A stretch of 64,000 nucleotides of DNA from Eutreptiella sp. 'Long Island Sound 2002' (taxonomy: Eukaryota; Euglenozoa; Euglenophyceae; Eutreptiales; Eutreptiaceae), in contig OZ038385.1 in NCBI GenBank assembly GCA_964036045.1, forward strand, positions 44,216,586 to 44,280,585. Reading direction: 5' to 3'. The notes beneath the pieces were generated by a model. That model saw nothing but the letters and a program-made list of their open reading frames with translations. It ran no database searches and was not told the origin of the DNA. Shown piece by piece: positions 46,001 through 54,167 of this stretch (its first letter is position 1; every line of letters begins with the position of its first letter). Made by a program: the position numbers and the translations under genes.

Positions 46001-48258
46001 CCCTCCGTCGCGATGATTATGTCATCTATGTACACACTCACGAAGGCACGAAGCTCAGGATGGGTTGTGAACAGCACATCCTCCATCATTCTTTGAAAAA
46101 ATGAGGGGGCGTTCTTCAGCCCCATGGGCATGACGGTCCATTGGACTGGGCCACATGGCGTGCACATACAGGTAAGAGGTCTGCTGTCCTTCCTCAACGG
46201 CATTTGGTGAAAGCCGTGACGGAGATCCAGCACAGAGAACAAACGACCTCTTGCCCTCTTGGCGATTTCCTCCTCAATGAGGGGCAGGGGGTGTGAATCC
46301 GCCTTGGTTTCGGCATTGAGATTGCGAAAATCAACAACCATTCGCCAGCCATCAATGGTGTTCTGGTCTGCAGGCGGTGGCTTCGGGACTGTGAAGGGTG
46401 AACAGCACCATTCGCTGGTCATACAACCCTCAAGCCAACCAAATTCCCTGAGATTTCTCTCAATGATTTTTCTGAGAATCTCATGTTTGTGTCCATGATT
46501 TTCATAAGGGCGCTGTTTTTTTGCCTTGTACCCTTCACGAAGCTCGATGAAGGCTTCACCGAACTGTCCACGGACAGGGGGGTCCTTGATCAACTTTCCT
46601 GAAAGGGTTGTGTCCTTCCGTTCCTCAAAAATCTTTTCTCTTGATCTGGAACACAATTCGGTGTCCACCTGATCGCCAGGAATTACTGTCGAAAAAACTT
46701 TGGCGACTTCTTCGGCTTTGGCAGGAAGAATCTTGTTACGGATGTCCCTAAACAGGTCCGTATCCACTGCCTCTTGAATATAGGTGGGTCTTGTGTCAAA
46801 ATCCCAGAGATTTTCTTCGTGATCCAGCTCCTCGAAAGGATCCATGAAAGCTTCCACAGGGGGTTTTTCATAAAAAACTCTGAATTTGCGGCGCGATTGG
46901 AGATTTTTCCTCGCCCGTGCACTGAAGATTCTTTTCGATTTCGACCGCATTGGGGATGAGGGAGTCGAGGCGGATCCATTGGACGTTGAATCACCTTGGG
47001 TATCTGACGGACAAAAATCAGAAAAAATAGATTCATCATCAGTACCACGCTCAACCTCAGATTCAGACCCAACACAGGAATCTGTACTAGAATCGGCAGA
47101 ATTAGAGTCAGAAAGCTTTCCATCCACCAGGAATGCAAGCGAACTCCAGGACCGCTGTGGCAGGGGACCTGTGTCGTCCCTGGCATACAGCTTCATCTTC
47201 CTGGGAAGTTCGATGTAATCAACACAAATGTCTTGTAATTCCTGAAACCAAGGCTTGTCGTCCCACAAGGGCACAACCAACATTGCCTGGGTTTTATCTT
47301 GCTTGATTTTGTGGATGACCTGCTGGATTAAGTGAAACGGAGGATTAATCCACAACTTCTTGTCCCATTTGTGGGTCCAAGCGTCGCTGAAGTGCTTGTC
47401 AAAGCGCTTGTTCATACGGTTAGCAAATGCATCATACTGGGGCCAAAAGGAATGATGTTCATGAAAGTATTCACAAATTGCATCGCGCCATTTGTCGACA
47501 ACTCTGTAGGATGAAGAGTGCCAGCGCGAAGGGCGTCGTGGCTGGGAGTCCCTACGAAGACATTCTAACTCTTGGGAGTAATCGGCACTCCCATTCACCT
47601 CTGCAATGGTGACATCTTCACCAAATTTTGGTGTCACCTTTTGCTTCAAAAATTCTTCTGCACTTTTAAACCCTGCGTGCAAAAAACGAAATTCAGGACG
47701 CTCCAAAGGACCTGACTCCAGCAAAAAACAACGACGATGACCTACGGGCGCTACCCTGTTCTTACGAAGCCAAGGATGGCCCAAATAAAGGTCATACTTT
47801 ATGTCAGCACGGTAGAAGTAGTCATCCTTAAGGACAACTTCTTCCACATTTTGCTCTTCCCAAAGGTCTTGAGCAACCAAATGGGTGGATATATAACAAC
47901 CGCGTTGCCCACCTGCGAGAGAATGTCCAGAAACTCCCTCGAGGGTAACAGGATGAGGCGACTCAAACACGCAGTCGTCGGGTAAGAATGCATTGGATTG
48001 GAGATTTACCTCTGATCCATTATCACACAAACAAGTGGCGAGGTGGAAATTTCCCTTGCAATCAGAGACCCACAGCTTTGTGACAAACTGACGAGCCCTG
48101 TGCTTGGACTGTACACCAACCTCGTCCACTACAACAGAAGGATCCGCTGCCGGATCCAGGGGAGAGGAGACAAGCGACCCTACATCAAGTAATGGTCGAT
48201 CAGGAATTTGGGGATCAAGCCTGAAGTCGCCTGGGGAGGGGCGATTTTCGTGGCTCCC
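43075..48258 (-). CDS. pol: Pol polyprotein: protease, Dam-like segment, RT, RNase H, integrase, chromodomain
   Basis: The frame is open from just after the gag UAG to TGA at 43,077-43,075 (1,727 residues). Residue numbers below count from GTG 48,129, which is not a proven start. Protease: LCDNGSEVNL with D36, and DLYLGHPWL. Dam-methyltransferase-like segment, about 225-310: YDAFANRMNKRF, WINPPFHLIQQ with NPPF 262-265, VVPLWDDKPWF. An acidic Ser-rich linker, about 345-400, follows. Reverse transcriptase, about 560-770: FSVLDLRHGFHQ, MPMGLKNAPSFFQ, and YIDD 700-703. RNase H: TDASRYAIGAVLEQ (D866), LTDHRSLEYW, ADALSRW. Integrase: H/C zinc region with GCAQC, then D1238, D1307 and E1342. Chromodomain, about 1538-1592: YELKRIVEARRD, FLCEWRGF, NNWEP. 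The product would copy the RNA, integrate the cDNA and probably steer insertion toward marked chromatin. It is in the same frame as gag, so expression needs readthrough of UAG or another route. Confidence 0.95.
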   Translation of the reverse strand, partial: GSHENRPSPGDFRLDPQIPDRPLLDVGSLVSSPLDPAADPSVVVDEVGVQSKHRARQFVTKLWVSDCKGNFHLATCLCDNGSEVNLQSNAFLPDDCVFESPHPVTLEGVSGHSLAGGQRGCYISTHLVAQDLWEEQNVEEVVLKDDYFYRADIKYDLYLGHPWLRKNRVAPVGHRRCFLLESGPLERPEFRFLHAGFKSAEEFLKQKVTPKFGEDVTIAEVNGSADYSQELECLRRDSQPRRPSRWHSSSYRVVDKWRDAICEYFHEHHSFWPQYDAFANRMNKRFDKHFSDAWTHKWDKKLWINPPFHLIQQVIHKIKQDKTQAMLVVPLWDDKPWFQELQDICVDYIELPRKMKLYARDDTGPLPQRSWSSLAFLVDGKLSDSNSADSSTDSCVGSESEVERGTDDESIFSDFCPSDTQGDSTSNGSASTPSSPMRSKSKRIFSARARKNLQSRRKFRVFYEKPPVEAFMDPFEELDHEENLWDFDTRPTYIQEAVDTDLFRDIRNKILPAKAEEVAKVFSTVIPGDQVDTELCSRSREKIFEERKDTTLSGKLIKDPPVRGQFGEAFIELREGYKAKKQRPYENHGHKHEILRKIIERNLREFGWLEGCMTSEWCCSPFTVPKPPPADQNTIDGWRMVVDFRNLNAETKADSHPLPLIEEEIAKRARGRLFSVLDLRHGFHQMPLRKDSRPLTCMCTPCGPVQWTVMPMGLKNAPSFFQRMMEDVLFTTHPELRAFVSVYIDDIIIATEGEGLTEAELVALHEKQLNQVLDILDANQLICGPKKGKLFLKSVEFCGSLLENGTRRPSPGKLVAIQKWKRPETITELRGFLGCCNFYHTFVPNYAKFAAPLTELLKVGRDAGKAGSKVRVKWTDECEEAFHHLKAALCEVATLHVPQFDRPFYIRTDASRYAIGAVLEQVDEATGDHYPLAFWSRKLAPRQMQWSPREQETYAIICALKKYQSWVGTNRVEVLTDHRSLEYWATEHIDTVASPAGRRARWHEFLSLFDLHVSYLPGKHNTVADALSRWAYPASEGLQSTNIHGTEQDRHVIIEWDQEEKKLIRRACMQCAVKQHALPCHDITAITDPAHAHEICTKTLKVVEKVTDPSSGSVKRFDYTRQVSRFRLIEGIKRRDPAKTPPLPKDSLIIRDWTSDYLQDPMFKEVFGNLKSKDAHRDGIFAEYSLDGGKLWMEGKLCVPDALAPRVLNWWHKWESPHAHGRRLWSMIKHRLFGSRLYTHCMKVAAGCAQCAVSTPPSAKKHGHLRPHPIPERLFNRVTSDFFYLGELDDEECHWTNKKVNGVLLIQCRHSGYIQVLPCNIESMTGKAAAKWCAQTWMGGWDVPSEVVTDSGKEYTSEWWRELCARLGIHHLRCEIHSHRALPGERAGRSIINMLRKELASEKDFHWMEVLFALLRRYHNTPLYHGLSPNEIVFGRKKCWWNMPLNNPRPCKDASLFLDEVQRADKSVSKLIEKHQTDWLWVQNQGRKNPHNFEVDDRVWLRKSETTLDGDDKLLPLWEGPFAVTARLGENRWRIRVDVSREIDVSGDRLKREIPSPKDRVKPLFWTAKHLSDRVIEGGKYELKRIVEARRDAKGEWEFLCEWRGFDSSHNNWEPAQSFVHGYTKGFIDFLKKHPEIGVLLTDCLSKPDRQVESDGKRPVVNRDPAFYGPQQPHSRADPSIPPPAVRPAQEPHEDQASSSAADLQRPSRTRARPDRLVVTCIRAWPN

Positions 48259-48261
48259 CTA
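48259..48261 (-). promoter_or_regulatory. UAG between gag and pol in one frame: candidate readthrough site
   Basis: Gag ends AAC GCC TAG and is followed in the same frame by GGG AGC CAC, with no further stop until the end of pol. Gag start 51,294 and pol are in phase (both 0 modulo 3). A single UAG between in-frame gag and pol is the arrangement known from gammaretroviruses, where about 5-10% of ribosomes read through. A mutation, or reassignment of UAG in the host, are alternatives. Confidence 0.7.
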
Positions 48262-51200
48262 GGCGTTCTGACCTCCAGCGGCTGCGTTAACATTGTGAAC
48301 ACAGCCTGTTTCGTCGATCCATTCATCGTGGAACGGATCATCCGCTGGATTCAGAGCATTTTCGACGTAATCTCGATCCGCATCAGACACCTGGTCTGCA
48401 CCTGAGACCTGATCCACACGATGGTTTCCCTTTCCACGTCCACGGCCACGGCCGCCGGATGATGGGCCACCACCGTCGCCACGCCCTCTGCCCTTACCAG
48501 AGAAAGGGGTTCCTGAAGGATTTCCCTTACCCTTACCCTGTGATCCTGGAGCATTTCCTTTGTTTGTACCGGATTGAGGGGTTTGGCCTGGATTTCGATT
48601 TCCGCCTCCGGCGTTGACATTGGGACTTGTCTGGCCGTTTGGCTGTCCACCGGAGCCGGATGGAGTCCGATTCCCTTTGCCTTGGGACCCGCCAGGGCCT
48701 CCAGTATTTTTGTTCCCACCGGAGGGAGTCGAATTACCCTTTCCCCCCTTGGCACCATGCACCTGTCTGTCATTCCTGTCTGAATTCTGCGAATTACTGA
48801 CATTTTCACCAATCACCTTGTGATCGTAAGCAGACCATCGGTGATTAGCAGTGGAATGCGTCTTAGCTCGGTTCGTAGAACCTAGAAGAAGACAGATGCT
48901 ACAATGATCCTGAACATTCCGGGTGTCATTCACCTTTTTGTTGCCCTTTTGGGCCCCATTTTGGGTGTTTTGCTGGGTATTCCTGTTTCCCCCAAGACCC
49001 TCATGGAAATTTTGATTGGCGGCGTCAGCGAGCCTCTCAACCTCTTCCCACAGTTCCTGCGGAGTAAACGAAAACACCCAGTTCCTGGCCTTCAGGCGAT
49101 GGCCGTGGAAACTTACTCCCCTATTGAGGACTTGGACAAACAAGTCCCGATCCTCGTGTTCATTGAACTTGATTTTCCACGTGTTTTCAGTGAATTTCAC
49201 CTTGGTAAACGACGTGGGGGAGCACTTTTGAAGTGCCTCCCTGACGGTAAACCGGTTGGCCGAGGCGTCAAAGCCATCGATCTCCGCCCACCAGGTCTTG
49301 ACCTTTTCTTCGGACTGTCGATTCCGAAGGGTGGCGGCGGTTTCTGAGGGGATCTTGTCAAAAATCAGATTTTTCAGCTCGGCACTGGAAAATTTTTCGC
49401 CTGAATGTTCAGATTCTTCTACGAGATTCCAGAAGCGCTGTCTCTTGTCCTGCACCTCGTGCAAGATTAATCGAGAGAACGAAGGAAAATTCTTCAACAT
49501 CTGGTGGTAATGGTCCTCAGGCAGCCGGGATCCACGTACCTCCAACTGTTCCCACACCTCATCAAAGGTAAGGGGGGAACTTGAATCTTCACGATCACTC
49601 CAGGTTCTGAGCCAAGTGTTGGCCGGCGCTCCCTCAAGGCAGTCCAAGAGCGCCATCAGGAACTGATCATCCTGGAGTTTTTGAGTCTTAACCCACAGTT
49701 TAAATTCCCGTTGGAACTGAGGCCAACGTCTGGGGTTTCCATTATACTTCGGTTGCTTGGCAACCTGACGAAGTCGCAATGAAGTGGGATTTAGGAGTGA
49801 ATCCAGCCCAACACCGGCCGTAATGGTAGACACCTTGGCGGCATCATTAGCCACACCAGCTCCGGCGAGGGTCTGGGCGAGCAACATCTGGGCAATTGCA
49901 TTAGAATCAACAGCAGGAAGGGTAGTACGGGAGGCAGTTCTTTTGGCATTCTGAACCTCAGTCCTAGCCTTCGCCGATCTACTCTGTGATCGAGAGATTG
50001 TAACCCTTTCCTTTAGCTTAGTCCTGCTGATCCTTGCGTCGGTGGTCTTAGAGTCCACCGAAGGAGCAATCGAAAAAATTTCTGTCGCCTCCTCCGACGG
50101 TTCTGTTGTTTGTTCCACCGATGATGCGCCCTCAGATCGCATGTGGGTCTTGAAAAGATCTTTAATTCCCAGCGTCTGAATGATGAGTTGCATTTGATCT
50201 TTGAGCAATTGGAGCTCAGTATCTCGCTGTAATCTGCAAGAGCAGTCGGCAGGACAGTACATACCGTGTCCTGAAGGGCCTGAGCAGGCTGTCGGACCGC
50301 TAATCTCAGTGGTTCGCAGCCAGGAGTCCACTTGGGGAGCTCCTTCAGTCCTAATTTCCAGGCTTGCCTGCCTAGCTGCCTCTAAAATTCCTTCCTCAAC
50401 CGCGGCGGCTAGATCGTCGCGGATGGAAACAGAGGGATGAGGGGCGGAGGGCCCGGCAACCGGTGCCTTGGTCTTCTCCTTCGGGAAGGGGCTTGCCTCC
50501 CAGATCTGCAAGAAAATGGCAAAAGATTCATCTTCTTGAGAACACCACCACATCCTGGTATTAATTTCTTCTTGAAAGAGGAAAAAATATTCAAATAAAA
50601 AATCAGAGGCGATTCTTTCTTGTCCTATCAGCTTAGACGTGGCTAATAGACACAGGGCCTCAAGCGCCTCAAGGTTACGGGCCACTTCCGAAGACAAATG
50701 GTTGTCCCATTGTGCCCATGAGGCTGGTCGATTATAGGTAGGTACCTCACCTGGACCACCCATCTCAATGTCGTCAATGTCGGCGTCGATGGTCTCAAAA
50801 TGTGGACATTGGTAGGGAGCATTGGTACCTGCCAAGTCCGTAAGCTCCACCGGAGCGTTGCCATTAGCGTAAGCTGGGAGATTCCAGCTGCTTGATGGCC
50901 AATTTCGACTGGGATCTTGATTGTAATCTGGGCCTCCACAGCTGCTGATTTGTGTCCTTCTTGGGCAATTTGGGCTTGCGCAAGGCATTCCTCTCAAGGC
51001 CTCGTTCGCACAGCACCACGGCAGCGTAATCGTTACGTCTCCGGAGGTTGCGGAGTCTACGGTGCCGTACTGAGGGGCTAGCTGTGGTTGGGACACCAAA
51101 GGAACAACATTCAGGTAGCCTCTGCTACCATGAAAGTGCTGCCCTGGGTCGTTGTGGGTGCCGGAGGGCTCGGGGCCGGCAAGACCAGTGGGGCAGGCAC

Positions 51201-51294
51201 GCGAGGAGTCTCCCTGGATGCTGTTATTGGGGGTAGAACCGGACACTCGGACACCAACGGAGGCGAGAGCAGCGACAACAGAAGCAAGATCCAT
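48259..51294 (-). CDS. gag: Gag polyprotein (1,011 residues) starting inside the 5' LTR
   Basis: The ATG at 51,294-51,292 lies 164 bp inside the LTR; the first 54 codons are LTR and the next four or so are the primer site. The N-terminal half is poorly conserved, with Cys-rich patches and a low-complexity Ser/Thr/Glu region. Residues about 510-640 look like a retrotransposon capsid (PKYNGNPRRWPQFQREFKLW, then LLDCLEGAPANTWL and FDEVWEQLE). A zinc-knuckle-like motif at about 797-822 is C-x2-C-x11-H-x4-H (CSIC...H...H) instead of the usual CCHC. The C-terminus is rich in Gly, Asn and Gln and has RGRG repeats (GKGRGRGDGGG, GGRGRGRGKG), fitting RNA binding. It stops at UAG 48,261-48,259. It is longer than most gypsy gags. 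Function is inferred from position and the capsid and knuckle regions. Confidence 0.9.
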   Translation of the reverse strand: MDLASVVAALASVGVRVSGSTPNNSIQGDSSRACPTGLAGPEPSGTHNDPGQHFHGSRGYLNVVPLVSQPQLAPQYGTVDSATSGDVTITLPWCCANEALRGMPCASPNCPRRTQISSCGGPDYNQDPSRNWPSSSWNLPAYANGNAPVELTDLAGTNAPYQCPHFETIDADIDDIEMGGPGEVPTYNRPASWAQWDNHLSSEVARNLEALEALCLLATSKLIGQERIASDFLFEYFFLFQEEINTRMWWCSQEDESFAIFLQIWEASPFPKEKTKAPVAGPSAPHPSVSIRDDLAAAVEEGILEAARQASLEIRTEGAPQVDSWLRTTEISGPTACSGPSGHGMYCPADCSCRLQRDTELQLLKDQMQLIIQTLGIKDLFKTHMRSEGASSVEQTTEPSEEATEIFSIAPSVDSKTTDARISRTKLKERVTISRSQSRSAKARTEVQNAKRTASRTTLPAVDSNAIAQMLLAQTLAGAGVANDAAKVSTITAGVGLDSLLNPTSLRLRQVAKQPKYNGNPRRWPQFQREFKLWVKTQKLQDDQFLMALLDCLEGAPANTWLRTWSDREDSSSPLTFDEVWEQLEVRGSRLPEDHYHQMLKNFPSFSRLILHEVQDKRQRFWNLVEESEHSGEKFSSAELKNLIFDKIPSETAATLRNRQSEEKVKTWWAEIDGFDASANRFTVREALQKCSPTSFTKVKFTENTWKIKFNEHEDRDLFVQVLNRGVSFHGHRLKARNWVFSFTPQELWEEVERLADAANQNFHEGLGGNRNTQQNTQNGAQKGNKKVNDTRNVQDHCSICLLLGSTNRAKTHSTANHRWSAYDHKVIGENVSNSQNSDRNDRQVHGAKGGKGNSTPSGGNKNTGGPGGSQGKGNRTPSGSGGQPNGQTSPNVNAGGGNRNPGQTPQSGTNKGNAPGSQGKGKGNPSGTPFSGKGRGRGDGGGPSSGGRGRGRGKGNHRVDQVSGADQVSDADRDYVENALNPADDPFHDEWIDETGCVHNVNAAAGGQNA
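51119..51130 (-). promoter_or_regulatory. Primer-binding site for initiator tRNA-Met
   Basis: The minus strand reads TGGTAGCAGAGG immediately next to the LTR edge, complementary to the 3' end of eukaryotic initiator tRNA-Met including CCA. The same bases are translated within gag as part of HGSRGY. Confidence 0.9.
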
Positions 51295-51662
51295 GCTGAT
51301 TGTGGTCCGGCAGAAAATCCCAGTCTATGAAGAAAATTGAGGGGAATTATTCTAAATACATATGAGTGTCCAAAACTGTCTGAATGAATTTAAATAATCC
51401 ATTTATGTAAAATTGTCTGGCCGATCAGGCCCGCGAGCGCGCGTCAACGGCAAATGGCGATTCCAGCTAAAATAGCGGAATGCGGCGGATTTACGGGAAA
51501 TGGACCGCGGAATCAAATCCGGCATATCAGAAATATATAGGAAATATCCTGTGACTGAGCTGCGAGGCGGCAATTCCGCCGAAGCAAAGAAAATGACCAA
51601 AATGTAGCCAATCTGGGCAGAATGTCTGAAAATCTGAGCAGATGGGGCTAGCCGCACTTACA
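51131..51662 (-). repeat. 5' LTR (532 bp)
   Basis: It is the partner of 40,898-41,429, with three substitutions found (about 99.4% identical). In element orientation it should hold the promoter and transcription start and, unusually, the gag start codon. It ends in the canonical dinucleotides TG and CA. Confidence 0.96.
51531..51540 (-). promoter_or_regulatory. Candidate TATA box in the 5' LTR
   Basis: The minus strand reads CTATATATTT about 240 bp upstream of the gag ATG, a plausible spot for the element's promoter. There is no other support. Confidence 0.35.
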
Positions 51663-51667
51663 TAGGG
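51663..51667. repeat. Target-site duplication TAGGG, right copy
   Basis: It directly follows the LTR terminal CA and continues as GTTACGCACATAG, the interior of a B module. Confidence 0.93.
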
Positions 51668-53050
51668 TTACGCACATAGAAAGTGAAAGAAGCATGTAGC
51701 CGCGAATTTGCGGCTACCAAGCCCAAAGACGCAAGAGACAAGTACACAACCTGACCCGCGAATTTGCGGCTACCAAGCCCGGGGACCAAAGATACCATTG
51801 TAGAGGCCGTGTGTCGCAATTTTGGAAAAGATTTTGGCAAAAATTTTTGAAAAAAATATTGGCAAAATTTTAGAAAAAATTTTTGAAAAAAGTTTTGGAA
51901 TAAACGCACAAGGTTAGGGTTACGCACATAGAAAGTGAAAGAAGCATGTAGCCGCGCATTTGCGGCTACCAAGCCCAAAGACGCAAGGGACAAGTACACA
52001 ACCTGAGTCGCGAATTTGCGGCTACCAAGCCCAGGGACCAAAGATACCATTGTAGAAGCCGTGTGTCGCAATTTTGGAAACAATTTTGGCAAAAGGTTTT
52101 GAATAAAATATTGGAAAAATTTTGGAAAAAACGCACAAGGTTAGGGTTACGCACATAGAAAGTTAAAGAAGCATGTAGCCGCGAATTTGCGGCTACCAAG
52201 CCCAAAGACGCAAGGGACAAGTACACAACCTTAGTCGCGAATTTGCGGCTACCAAGCCCGGGGACCAAAGAAACCATTGTAGAAGCCGTGTGTCGCAACC
52301 CCCCCCCCCCGCCGGACGCGCCGCCGCGCCGCGCGCTTTTCAAGATCCGGACCCCCCCCCCCCCCCCGGACGCGCCGCCGCGCCGCGCGCTTTTTCAAGA
52401 TCCGGACCCCCCCCCCCCCCGGACGCGCCGCGCGCTTTTCAAGAGCCGGACCCCCCCCCCCCCCCCCCCCCCCGGACGCGCCGCCGCGCCGCGCGCTTTT
52501 TCAAGAGCCGGACGCCCCCCCCCCCCCCCCCCCCGGACGCGCCGCCGCGCCGCGCGCTTTTTCAAGATCCGGACCCCCCCCCCCCCCCAGACGCGCCGCC
52601 GCGCCGCGCCGCGCGCTTTTCAAGAGCCGGACCCCCCCCCCCCCCCCCCCGGACGCGCCGCCGCGCCGCGCGCTTTTTCAAGAGCCGGACGCCCCCCCCA
52701 TCTCCCGGGACGCGCCGCCGCGCCGCGCCGCGCGCTTTTCAAGATCCGGACCCCCCCCCCCCCCCCCCTGGGACGCGTCGCCGCGCCGCGCGCTTTTCAA
52801 GATCCGGACCCCGGACCCCGGAAAAAAAATTTTGGACAAAATTTTTGAACAAAATTTGAGAAAAAAATATTGGAAAAATTTTGGAAAAAATTTTGGCTAA
52901 AATTTCGGAAAAAAATTTTGGAAAAAATTTTGGAAAAAAATTTTGGACAAAAATTTGGACAAAATTTTTGAAAAAAAGTTTGGAAAAAAATTTGGAAAAA
53001 ATTTTGCAAAAAAATTTGGGAAAAATTTTTGAAAAAAATTTTGGAAAAAA

Positions 53051-53217
53051 CGCACAAGGTTAGGGTTACGCACATAGAAAGTGAAAGAAGCATGTAGCCG
53101 CGAATTTGCGGCTACCAAGCCCAAAGACGCAAGGGACAAGTACACAACCTTAGTCGCGAATTTGCGGCTACCAAGCCCGGGGACCAAAGATACCATTGTA
53201 GAAGCCGTGTGTCGCAA
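53051..53217 (+). repeat. Representative 167-bp B module of the composite satellite
   Basis: In order it contains CGCACAAGGTTAGGGTTACG (one full TTAGGG plus a partial repeat), CACATAGAAAGTGAAAGAAG, a hairpin, CCCAAAGACGCAAGGGACAAG, a second copy of the segment CGAATTTGCGGCTACCAAGC, then GGGACCAAAGATACC and GAAGCCGTGTGTCGCAA. Copies across the window are nearly identical. Recurrent differences are AAAGTGAAAG or AAAGTTAAAG, CGCGAATTT or CGCGCATTT, and CCTTAGTCG, CCTGAGTCG or CCTGACCCG. Confidence 0.93.
53094..53115. other. Hairpin in the B module
   Basis: Perfect 8-bp arms GTAGCCGC and GCGGCTAC flank a 6-base spacer GAATTT (GCATTT in some copies). It is present in almost every B module on both sides of the gap. 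The second internal copy of the segment keeps only the right arm. Confidence 0.85.
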
Positions 53218-54167
53218 CCCCCCCCCCCGCCGGACGCGCCGCCGCGCCGCGCGCTTTTCAAGATCCGGACCCCCCCCCCCCCCCGGACGCGCCGCCGCGC
53301 CGCGCGCTTTTTCAAGATCCGGACCCCCCCCCCCCCCGGACGCGCCGCGCGCTTTTCAAGAGCCGGACCCCCCCCCCCCCCCGGACGCGCCGCCGCGCCG
53401 CGCGCTTTTTCAAGAGCCGGACGCCCCCCCCCCCCCCGGGACGCGCCGCCGCGCCGCGCCGCGCGCTTTTCAAGATCCGGACCCCCCCCCCCCCCCCCCG
53501 GACGCGCCGCCGCGCCGCGCGCTTTTTCAAGAGCCGGACGCCCCCCCCCCCTCCCGGGACGCGCCGCCGCGCCGCGCCGCGCGCTTTTCAAGATCCGGAC
53601 CCCCCCCCCCCCCCCCTGGGACGCGTCGCCGCGCCGCGCGCTTTTCAAGATCCGGACCCCGGACCCCGGAAAAAAATTTTGGACAAAATTTTTGAAAAAA
53701 ATTTGAGAAAAAATTTTGGAAAAAATTTTGGCAAAAATTTTTGAAAAAAATATTGGAAAAATTTTGGAAAAAATTTTGGCTAAAATTTCGGAAAAAAATT
53801 TTGGAAAAAATTTTGGAAAAAAATTTTGGACAAAAATTTTGGACAAAATTTTTGAAAAAAAGTTTGGAAAAAAATTTGGAAAAAATTTTGCAAAAAAATT
53901 TGGGAAAAATTTTTGAAAAAATTTTTGGAAAAAACGCACAAGGTTAGGGTTACGCACATAGAAAGTGAAAGAAGCATGTAGCCGCGAATTTGCGGCTACC
54001 AAGCCCAAAGACGCAAGGGACAAGTACACAACCTAACCCGCGAATTTGCGGCTACCAAGCCCGGGGACCAAAGATACCATTGTAGAAGCCGTGTGTCGCA
54101 ATTTAAGAAAAGATTTTGGCAAAAATTTTTGAAAAAAATATTGGCAAAATTTTAGAAAAAATTTTTG

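Larger units (their letters stand above)
40898..51662 (-). mobile_element. Complete Ty3/gypsy chromodomain (chromovirus-type) LTR retrotransposon, 10,765 bp
   Basis: The element lies on the minus strand: 5' LTR 51,131-51,662, primer site 51,119-51,130, gag 48,259-51,294, pol 43,075-48,258, polypurine tract about 41,430-41,439, and 3' LTR 40,898-41,429, all flanked by TAGGG. Domain order (gag, protease, RT, RNase H, integrase, chromodomain) is that of Ty3/gypsy. The LTRs differ at only three positions that I found (40,930/51,163, 41,129/51,362 and 41,258/51,491), both coding frames are uninterrupted apart from the UAG between them, and the ends are TG...CA. It therefore looks recently inserted and possibly still competent. 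Its GC content is moderate, unlike the host exon and satellites around it. Confidence 0.96.
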
